Positions 1-6,660 of a stretch of DNA of 37,150 nt are shown here, piece after piece. The DNA is from Flavobacteriaceae bacterium (GTDB taxonomy: Bacteria; Bacteroidota; Bacteroidia; Flavobacteriales; Flavobacteriaceae). Within the stretch, counting starts at the first letter, position 1, and every line of letters starts with the position of its first letter. The DNA is taken from positions 1-37,150 of the forward strand of contig PANU01000061.1 in assembly GCA_002707745.1 (NCBI GenBank), in the 5' to 3' direction. The position numbers were made by a program, and so were the translations under genes. The notes beneath the pieces are model-generated. The model did not search any database, was not told the origin of the DNA, and was given only the letters and a program-made list of their open reading frames with translations.

Positions 1-268
1 AACGGTCGTTTAGTTTTGTAGGTGCTACTGCCAGGTGAAGCTGGTAGGGGAGCGGGTCTTCTTTACTTACCTTTAAAATTTTAGCTATACAACGTTTAGG
101 AGACACTACTTCAAGTATTACTTTAAATAAAAAACCCCTGCCATTTGTAGTATGCAAATTGTCCCCAACTTGCATTCTAAGGACTTTCCCTATATGCCTG
201 CTCTCTTCTTTATCGAAATGAATTACGGTGTCTTTTTCGGTGCTATTGGGGTGGTAAAAGAGATTCAA
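1..268 (-). CDS. rsmE: 16S rRNA (uracil-1498-N3)-methyltransferase RsmE, N-terminal part
   Basis: Only the first ~89 residues are in the window; the gene runs off the left edge. RsmE is a SPOUT methyltransferase that methylates U1498 of 16S rRNA. The visible part is the N-terminal PUA-like domain. It begins MNLFYHPN, then has FDKEESRHIGKVLRMQVGD, a TNGRG turn, and ends in LAVAPTKLNDR, which leads into the SPOUT domain in this family. No ATG is available between the upstream in-frame stop and the conserved LFY motif. The TTG at 268 gives the family-typical M-x-LFY start. An ATT at 289 is the only other candidate. The gene lies 21 nt downstream of the TfoX-domain gene, in the tsaD group. Recognition is confident; the start codon is an inference from family N-termini. 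Confidence 0.85.
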   Translation of the reverse strand, partial: MNLFYHPNSTEKDTVIHFDKEESRHIGKVLRMQVGDNLHTTNGRGFLFKVILEVVSPKRCIAKILKVSKEDPLPYQLHLAVAPTKLNDR

Positions 269-289
269 AGTATATGTCTGATTTTTAAT

Positions 290-622
290 TTACTGACTTA
301 ATTTCCATTCGGCATGGGCAATTCCTAATTCTATAAAATATTGTAATTGTGCTTCGGTTTTAAAACCTTCTTGGGTTACAAATACAGATTCCTTCATGGG
401 TTTACCTGTAAAATCCATTGGCGTCACATGGGGTAGCGCCAGGGTTTCTTGCATTTTATCGGGTTTTACACGTACCATCAATCGTTCTTTGGTTTCGCCA
501 ATGCACATCTTACCTTTAAAAAGTAAGCAATATCCTCCAAACATTTTTTTCTCTGTCATATGTGAGGTCCAGGGAAGTATGGCTACTTTTAGCCGTTTTA
601 CTATTTCTTCAGACTGCGTCAT
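290..622 (-). CDS. TfoX N-terminal domain-containing protein
   Basis: This is a 110-residue cytoplasmic protein consisting of a TfoX N-terminal domain and little else. Recognisable features are the MFGGYCLLFKGKMCIGE segment, with the conserved FGG after a lysine-rich turn, and the following RLMVRVKPD. Proteobacterial TfoX/Sxy, the competence regulator, also has a C-terminal domain; that domain is absent here. Domain-only versions are common across bacteria and have no firmly assigned function, so a competence role should not be assumed. The gene lies between tsaD (105 nt upstream) and rsmE (21 nt downstream) on the same strand, so it is probably co-transcribed with RNA-modification genes. The ATG start at 622 has no competing upstream start. 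Confidence 0.85.
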   Translation of the reverse strand: MTQSEEIVKRLKVAILPWTSHMTEKKMFGGYCLLFKGKMCIGETKERLMVRVKPDKMQETLALPHVTPMDFTGKPMKESVFVTQEGFKTEAQLQYFIELGIAHAEWKLSQ

Positions 623-727
623 TGTGTGTATCCTCTAATACGATGGTTTATGGAACTAAAGTTAAGGTACAAGACCTTGTAAATTATCTGTTAACAGTAT
701 GCAAGATTAACCTCTTAAGATGTAGAC

Positions 728-1750
728 TTACAATTTTAAACGGGCACTAGCCACAACATTTGTTTTAGCAAAGATACCTTGTTTGTATTTCAATTCTCCC
801 ACAATGGCAATCATGGCAGCATTGTCTGTACAATATTCAAATTTTGGAATATGTGTGATCCATCCGTGTGTGCCTTCTGCCTCTTTTAATGCTTTTCGAA
901 TCCCACTATTTGCTGACACTCCGCCGCCTATGGCAATTTCTTTAATGCCGGTTTTCTTTACGGCATTTTTTAGCTTATCCATTAAATAACTCACAATAGT
1001 ATGTTGGAGGCTCGCACAAATGTCTGCCATATTTTCGACAATAAAATTGGGATTGTTAGCGGTTTCTTTTTCAATAAAATAAAGAACCGCTGTTTTTAAG
1101 CCGCTAAAGCTGAAGTCCAATGGACCTACCTTTGGTTTTGGAAACGGATACGCTTTTGGATTACCCTGCTGGGCATAACTATCTATTAAAGGGCCACCAG
1201 GGTAGGGTAATCCCAGGATTTTAGCCGATTTGTCAAACGCTTCCCCAACGGCATCGTCTATGGTTTGACCAATAACTTCCATTTCAAAATAGCTGGTTAC
1301 TTTAACTATTTGCGTATGTCCGCCACTTATGGTTAACGCTAAAAAAGGAAAATTGGGCGGGGTTTGTCCTTCGGCTTTAATAAAATGTGCCAGAATATGT
1401 GCCTGCATATGGTTTACATCTATTAAAGGAATGTCCAGACCAAGCGCTAAAGACTTTGAAAATGAGGTGCCTACCAGTAGCGAACCCATGAGTCCGGGAC
1501 CACTGGTAAATGCTATGGCATGTAACTGATTTTTGTCGATATTTGCTCTGCGCAATGCTTGGTGCACCACAGGAACAATATTTTGCTGGTGTGCTCGGGA
1601 AGCAAGTTCTGGCACTACACCCCCATATTCGGTGTGTATTTGCTGAGTTGCTACAACATTGCTAAGCACAACGCCGTTGTTTATTACAGCAGCAGCTGTG
1701 TCGTCGCAAGAGGATTCAATTCCTAGGATGTAACAATTTTTAGTGTTCAC
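728..1750 (-). CDS. tsaD: tRNA N6-adenosine threonylcarbamoyltransferase TsaD
   Basis: TsaD transfers the threonylcarbamoyl group from threonylcarbamoyl-AMP to A37 of ANN-decoding tRNAs, working with TsaB and TsaE. Seen: the ASKHA-fold opening YILGIESSCDDTAAA, the metal-binding NHMQAHILAH (histidines near residues 114 and 118), GGHTQ, the GEAFDK and KILGLPYPGGP segments, GLKTAV and the C-terminal nucleotide site GGGVSANSGIR. The longest open frame begins at a TTG at 1780, but that TTG is the end of a good minus-strand -7 element. I therefore place the start at the GTG at 1750, which gives MNTKNCYILGIESS and 340 residues, the usual size. The gene leads a minus-strand group with the TfoX-domain gene and rsmE and is divergent from the tamB-like gene. 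Function is certain; the start is inferred. Confidence 0.95.
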   Translation of the reverse strand: MNTKNCYILGIESSCDDTAAAVINNGVVLSNVVATQQIHTEYGGVVPELASRAHQQNIVPVVHQALRRANIDKNQLHAIAFTSGPGLMGSLLVGTSFSKSLALGLDIPLIDVNHMQAHILAHFIKAEGQTPPNFPFLALTISGGHTQIVKVTSYFEMEVIGQTIDDAVGEAFDKSAKILGLPYPGGPLIDSYAQQGNPKAYPFPKPKVGPLDFSFSGLKTAVLYFIEKETANNPNFIVENMADICASLQHTIVSYLMDKLKNAVKKTGIKEIAIGGGVSANSGIRKALKEAEGTHGWITHIPKFEYCTDNAAMIAIVGELKYKQGIFAKTNVVASARLKL

Positions 1751-1769
1751 GGTAACTATGGCATATCTA

Positions 1770-1799
1770 TTGAATGCCAAAAATAAAACATTAGATTCG
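1770..1799 (+). promoter_or_regulatory. Predicted promoter of the tamB-like gene
   Basis: A TTG at 1770-1772 is followed after 19 bases by TAGATTCG at 1792-1799, one base away from TAnnTTTG. Transcription would start near 1806. If so, the GTG at 1837, or a rare start between them, would be the first usable codon of the tamB-like gene. Weaker than the opposing tsaD promoter. Confidence 0.35.
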
Positions 1800-1805
1800 T
1801 ATCAA
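1778..1805 (-). promoter_or_regulatory. Predicted Bacteroidota promoter of tsaD
   Basis: Read on the minus strand, a TTG (-33 element, 1805-1803) is followed after 17 bases by TATTTTTG (-7 element, 1785-1778), matching the Bacteroidota consensus TAnnTTTG exactly. Transcription would start near 1771, leaving about 20 nt of leader before the GTG start at 1750. The element overlaps the divergent candidate promoter of the tamB-like gene. Confidence 0.55.
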
Positions 1806-1836
1806 AAAATTAAGAAAAATAATAGTTAGGGGTTTT

Positions 1837-4800
1837 GTGATTTTGGTATTGCTCCTTATCACTATTGTTATTATTCTTTCTATTCCTTCGGTACAAACCT
1901 ATGTCGCAAAAAAAGTAACCAGTAGCCTGAACGAAAGCTATGGAACCGATATAAATATTGACAGGCTTGGTCTTAACTGGAAAGGTGAAGTAGATATTAG
2001 AGGTGTTTTAATTAACGACCACCATGCAGATACACTTATTTACGCAAAAGAACTGCAAACCAACATAGTAAATTTCAGTAATTTAATTGTAGGAGATCTT
2101 GGCTTTGGAAATATCGATTTAAAAAATGCAAAGCTATATGTAACAACCTACGAAGGCGAAGAAACTGATAACCTTTATGTGTTTTCAGAAAAATTTAATA
2201 CCGGAAGCCAAGAGCCTGTAAAGCCTTTTACGATGTTTAGTAACGATGTATCCCTTAGCAACAGTACCGTTAAGATTGTAGATGAAAACCTGGAAAATCC
2301 TACTATTTTATTTCTAAAAGATGTAAACCTGCAGGCAGACGATTTTAAAATTGAGGGTGTAGACATTACCGCAAATGTGGCCTCTCTTTCTCTGGATGCA
2401 GACAGAGGGTTTGTGATTAAGGATGCCAAAGCAGATTTTTCCTATACAGCCGAAGCGATGAAACTTGAGGGTTTAACCTTAAAAACGGAAAAATCTATTA
2501 TAAAAGGAGATTTAATTTTTTCGTATGGCGAAAAAGGTCTGGGAGATTTTATAAACGGCGTAACTATAGATGCCAGTTTTGATGAAACAACCCTTGCTAC
2601 AGACGATATTAATGCCTGGTATAATGAATTTGGTCCAGACCAGCTAATTCAGGTAGATGGTAATTTTAATGGAACCTTAAACGACTTTACGTTTTCTGAA
2701 ACTGAAATCATTTCAGGGGGCAATCAAATTTATGGTACCTACGTTGTCAAGAATTTACTAAACGAAGAAGATTTTAGTATTATAGCCACCAATCATAATA
2801 TAAATACAAGCTACTATGAATTACGACGTTTTATGCCACGTATTCTTGGCGATGTACTACCAACTCAGTTAAAAGACTTAGGTCCGGTTTCCTTTAGGGG
2901 AAATACTACGATAACACAAACAAAATTAATAACAGATAGCGGAGTAACAACCGCACTAGGTACGGCAGATCTAGACCTGGAAATGAACAATTATACCAAT
3001 CCAAACACTGCTTCTTATGTAGGTAGTGCTGTGGTTACTAAATTTAATCTGGGGAAAATAGCCGGAACTCCATCTCTTGGAGCGTTAACAGCTAACTTAA
3101 CTTTTGATGGTCGCGGGTTTTCGCAGGAAACGTTAAACACCAAAGTAAAAGGAAAGGTAAGTTCTTTTACATTTCAGGACTATACGTACACAAATATTGA
3201 GGTAGAAGGCCTGCTGAAAAATCCTATTTTTGATGGCGATTTAATTATAAACGACCCCAATCTTAAATTGGAATTTAATGGGTTGGTTGATGTTTCCAAA
3301 GAGTACAATCAATTCGATTTTGAAGCAGATATCGAATATGCCGAGCTTAATAAATTAAACCTCTTTACCAGGGATAGTGTTTCGGTATTTGCAGGACGGG
3401 TTGTGATGGATATGGAAGGTACTACAATTAACGATGCCGTGGGAACCATAGAATTTACCCAAACCTTTTACCAGACTGCCCAACGAGATTTTTATTTTAA
3501 TGACTTTCTGATAACCTCTTCTTTTGACGGACCCGAACGAACTATTGAAATACAATCGCCAGATATTATTAACGGAAAGATTTCCGGAGTCTTTTTACTG
3601 GAAGATATCCCTAATTTATTTCAGAATAGTATCGCAAGTATCTATACCAACTACATTCCCGCAGAGGTCACTACCAACCAATATCTGAATTATGAATTTG
3701 AAGTTTACAATAAGATTGTAGATGTTTTTGTGCCTGAACTTCAGTTGGGGGATAACACTAAAATTAAAGGCTCCGTAGCTTCAGATGAATCTAAGTTTCA
3801 ACTGGATTTTAAATCTCCGGAATTAATAGCTTTTAAAAATTACTTAGGAAATGTAGATGTTCAAGTAGACAACGACAATCCTCTATTTAACGCCTTTATA
3901 TCGGTAGACTCGGTTTATACCGGGTTTTATAACCTTACCGATGTCAACCTGATAAATAAAACCATTAAGGATACCTTATTTCTTAGGACAGAATTTAAAG
4001 GAGGGGAGGAAAAAGAAGATTTATTTAACCTCTCATTATACCACACTATTAACCCAGAAGGCAAATCGGTTGTTGGGGTAAAAAAGAGTGATATTACCTA
4101 TAAAGACAACGTCTGGTATTTAAACGAGGATAACAATAACTTAAACAAGGTTACCTTTGATGATAGTTTTTCAACTATAAAAATAGACTCCCTGGTATTA
4201 AACCATGAAAATGAATACATACAACTGGCAGGGGTACTTCGCGATTCTACCTATAAAGATATAAAAGCAGAATTTAGGGATGTAAATATTGGAAATATTG
4301 TTCCCCCCATAGATAGTCTTCGGTTAAAAGGAAATATTAATGGAAAATTAAATTTTCTTCAGAAAAATGGCGCGTATTACCCTAATTCTACAGTTACCAT
4401 AGATGGCATTGATATTAACGATATAGCCTTTGGAGATTTAAATCTTGAAATTAAAGGAAATGAATCCCTGTCTAATTATACTATTAATACCACCCTTACC
4501 AACAATGGGGTTAAGTCTATTAATGCACGTGGTGAGATAGATGTCTCCCAGGACAATCCCAGGATAAACTTACTCGTAGATTTAAATGAATTTAATATGC
4601 AGGCATTTAGTCCGTTTGGTGCAGATGTAGTTACAGATATAAGGGGACTTATTTCTGGAAATGCGCGGGTGAGTGGTAACTATAAATCACCGGATATTTT
4701 AGGGCGTTTTAACCTGGAAGGCAGCGGACTTAAAATTCCGTATTTAAACACCGATTTTGACATAGACGATGGTACACAAATAGAGGTAACCAAAAACAGG

Positions 4801-6243
4801 TTTACAATTAATAGTACAGGCATTACCGATACCAAATACAATACCGAGGGAACCTTAAGCGGCTTTGCCAGCCACACTAATTTTGGTGATTGGGAATTAG
4901 GTCTCAATATTGATACTGACAACCTCCTGGCACTAGATACCCCAAAAACCGAAGATGCCCTATATTACGGTACCGCCTTTATAAGTGGAACAGCAGACAT
5001 AGCAGGCCCCGTAGACGAATTAACCATAGATGTTGCTGCAACTACAGAGCCTAATACTTCCTTTAAAATACCAATAAGCGACACGCAAACCTTAGGCGAA
5101 GACACCTTTATCACCTTTTTGTCACCAGCTGAAAAAGAAGCGTTGGAAAAAGGCGAAACTATTGTTGAAAAAGATGTAAAAGGACTTACCCTTAATTTTG
5201 ACCTGGACATTACCGACGATGCCGAAGTAGAAGTGGTTGTAGATCAGGAAAATAACAGTAAGCTTACAGGAAGAGGAGTAGGAACCCTCTTAATTAGAAT
5301 TAATACCCTCGGAAAATTTAAAATGTGGGGGGAATATACGGTGCTGGACGGTATTTTCGATTTTAGGTATGGCGGCTTAATACAAAAGAAAATAGGTATT
5401 GATCCCGGAGGGTTTATTGTGTGGGAAGGAAATCCCGAGAGAGGAAAAATTAACCTTACGGCAATTTATGAAACGGAAGCAAACCCTTCAGTATTGCTGG
5501 ATAATCCAACGGTAAACCGTAAAATAGATGTAAATGTATTGGTAGATCTTAAGGGAGAACTAATACAACCTGAAATTGATTTTAGAATTGAATTTCCGAA
5601 AACTACGTCTACAGTTCGGAGTGAGCTGGAATACAAAATACAAAACCGTGAACAACGGGAACGGCAGGCATTATTTCTGGTAGCTTCAGATGCCTTCGTA
5701 AATGACGATTTTGGAGGCGCAGGAGCCTTTACGGGTACCTTGGTAGATCGTGTTTCCGGACTGGTTAATTCACTTTTTTCAGATAAAAACAGTAAGTATA
5801 GTGTAGGGTTAGATTATTCCCCTGCTTCCGGGTTACCTAATCAACAAGCCGCTGGTCAGGTTGGTCTAACCTTTTCTGCCGATGTAACCGAACGTATTTT
5901 AATTAATGGTAAAGTAGGGGTACCGGTAGGAGGTGCAAATGAAAGTAGCGTAGCTGGAGACGTAGAAGTGCAATGGCTCGTTAATGAGGACGGAAGCTTG
6001 CGGATCAACTTTTTTAACCGCCAGGCAAATATTCAGTTTATTGGAGAATCACAAATCTTTGAACAAGGGGCTGGAGTTTCGTACTCGGTAGACTTTGATA
6101 CGTTTAAAGAATTAATGGCGAAACTCTTCAATAAAAAAGTAACGCTTGAACAGGATACCAGCGACATGCCAGTAACTCCGGACGATAATACTTTTCCGTT
6201 AGATTTTAACGAGGAGGGCACCATAGAAGAAAATGAAAACTAG
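1837..6243 (+). CDS. tamB: TamB-like translocation/assembly module protein (DUF490 family)
   Basis: A 1468-residue AsmA/TamB-family protein: one N-terminal membrane anchor (about residues 1-16 from the GTG start), a very long beta-rich periplasmic region, and the C-terminal TamB (DUF490) domain over about the last 350 residues, including LTGRGVGTLLIRINTLGKFKMWGEY and GGLIQKKIGIDPGG. TamB-family proteins are thought to form a hydrophobic groove bridging the inner and outer membranes, assisting outer-membrane assembly or lipid transport. The last ~25 residues are a polar acidic tail. The open frame continues upstream to the TAG at 1792 and encodes a basic stretch (RIKKLRKIIVRG) just before the hydrophobic anchor, so the true start may be a rare codon upstream, for example ATT at 1795. 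The stop abuts the ridA stop with no gap. Family is confident; the partner (TamA-like) is not in the window. Confidence 0.9.
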   Translation: MILVLLLITIVIILSIPSVQTYVAKKVTSSLNESYGTDINIDRLGLNWKGEVDIRGVLINDHHADTLIYAKELQTNIVNFSNLIVGDLGFGNIDLKNAKLYVTTYEGEETDNLYVFSEKFNTGSQEPVKPFTMFSNDVSLSNSTVKIVDENLENPTILFLKDVNLQADDFKIEGVDITANVASLSLDADRGFVIKDAKADFSYTAEAMKLEGLTLKTEKSIIKGDLIFSYGEKGLGDFINGVTIDASFDETTLATDDINAWYNEFGPDQLIQVDGNFNGTLNDFTFSETEIISGGNQIYGTYVVKNLLNEEDFSIIATNHNINTSYYELRRFMPRILGDVLPTQLKDLGPVSFRGNTTITQTKLITDSGVTTALGTADLDLEMNNYTNPNTASYVGSAVVTKFNLGKIAGTPSLGALTANLTFDGRGFSQETLNTKVKGKVSSFTFQDYTYTNIEVEGLLKNPIFDGDLIINDPNLKLEFNGLVDVSKEYNQFDFEADIEYAELNKLNLFTRDSVSVFAGRVVMDMEGTTINDAVGTIEFTQTFYQTAQRDFYFNDFLITSSFDGPERTIEIQSPDIINGKISGVFLLEDIPNLFQNSIASIYTNYIPAEVTTNQYLNYEFEVYNKIVDVFVPELQLGDNTKIKGSVASDESKFQLDFKSPELIAFKNYLGNVDVQVDNDNPLFNAFISVDSVYTGFYNLTDVNLINKTIKDTLFLRTEFKGGEEKEDLFNLSLYHTINPEGKSVVGVKKSDITYKDNVWYLNEDNNNLNKVTFDDSFSTIKIDSLVLNHENEYIQLAGVLRDSTYKDIKAEFRDVNIGNIVPPIDSLRLKGNINGKLNFLQKNGAYYPNSTVTIDGIDINDIAFGDLNLEIKGNESLSNYTINTTLTNNGVKSINARGEIDVSQDNPRINLLVDLNEFNMQAFSPFGADVVTDIRGLISGNARVSGNYKSPDILGRFNLEGSGLKIPYLNTDFDIDDGTQIEVTKNRFTINSTGITDTKYNTEGTLSGFASHTNFGDWELGLNIDTDNLLALDTPKTEDALYYGTAFISGTADIAGPVDELTIDVAATTEPNTSFKIPISDTQTLGEDTFITFLSPAEKEALEKGETIVEKDVKGLTLNFDLDITDDAEVEVVVDQENNSKLTGRGVGTLLIRINTLGKFKMWGEYTVLDGIFDFRYGGLIQKKIGIDPGGFIVWEGNPERGKINLTAIYETEANPSVLLDNPTVNRKIDVNVLVDLKGELIQPEIDFRIEFPKTTSTVRSELEYKIQNREQRERQALFLVASDAFVNDDFGGAGAFTGTLVDRVSGLVNSLFSDKNSKYSVGLDYSPASGLPNQQAAGQVGLTFSADVTERILINGKVGVPVGGANESSVAGDVEVQWLVNEDGSLRINFFNRQANIQFIGESQIFEQGAGVSYSVDFDTFKELMAKLFNKKVTLEQDTSDMPVTPDDNTFPLDFNEEGTIEENEN

Positions 6244-6624
6244 TTACAAACTCGCAATCATGGAGATTTCCACATTTACATATTTTGGCAGGTTGGCTAC
6301 TTCAACCGTTTCGCGGGCTGGGGCAGTGGCTTCGTTAAAGTAACGGGCATATATTTCGTTAATGGGACCAAAATTTTTCATATCACTAATAAATATGGAA
6401 GTTTTTAGCACGTTTTCAAAGGTCATTCCGGCTTCAGCTAATACAGCTTTCATATTCTCCATAACCTGTTCTGTTTCGGTTTTAATATCGTCAAGTACCA
6501 GTTTTCCCGTTTCAGGATGCAGTGCTATCTGCCCGGATGTATACAACATGTTCCCTTTTAAAACAGCTTGGTTATAAGGACCAATAGGAGCAGGAGCGTT
6601 TGAAGTATTTATTATTTTTTTCAT
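6244..6624 (-). CDS. ridA: RidA family reactive intermediate/imine deaminase
   Basis: A 126-residue RidA/YjgF/UK114 protein. RidA hydrolyses reactive enamine/imine intermediates, such as 2-aminoacrylate from PLP enzymes, to ketoacids and ammonia, protecting PLP-dependent enzymes. Seen: the starting APAPIGPYNQAV, YTSGQIALHPETGKL, the helix with TEQVMENMKAVLAEAG, and the C-terminal PARETVEVANLPKYVNVEISMIA with the conserved substrate-binding arginine. Length matches the usual 125-130 residues. The gene starts 36 nt downstream of lptD on the same strand and is probably in its transcript. It converges with the tamB-like gene, the two stop codons touching. Confidence 0.95.
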   Translation of the reverse strand: MKKIINTSNAPAPIGPYNQAVLKGNMLYTSGQIALHPETGKLVLDDIKTETEQVMENMKAVLAEAGMTFENVLKTSIFISDMKNFGPINEIYARYFNEATAPARETVEVANLPKYVNVEISMIASL

Positions 6625-6660
6625 AAAAGGTATTTTTTTTAAATTTTACCATTAACCAAT

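Noticed and set aside
396-638. Plus-strand open frames over the TfoX-domain and tsaD genes
   Set aside because: They are shadows of well-recognised minus-strand genes with no family resemblance of their own.
728-1780. tsaD start at the TTG at 1780
   Set aside because: The TTG is the last part of an exact -7 promoter element on the same strand, and the ten extra residues are not family-like.
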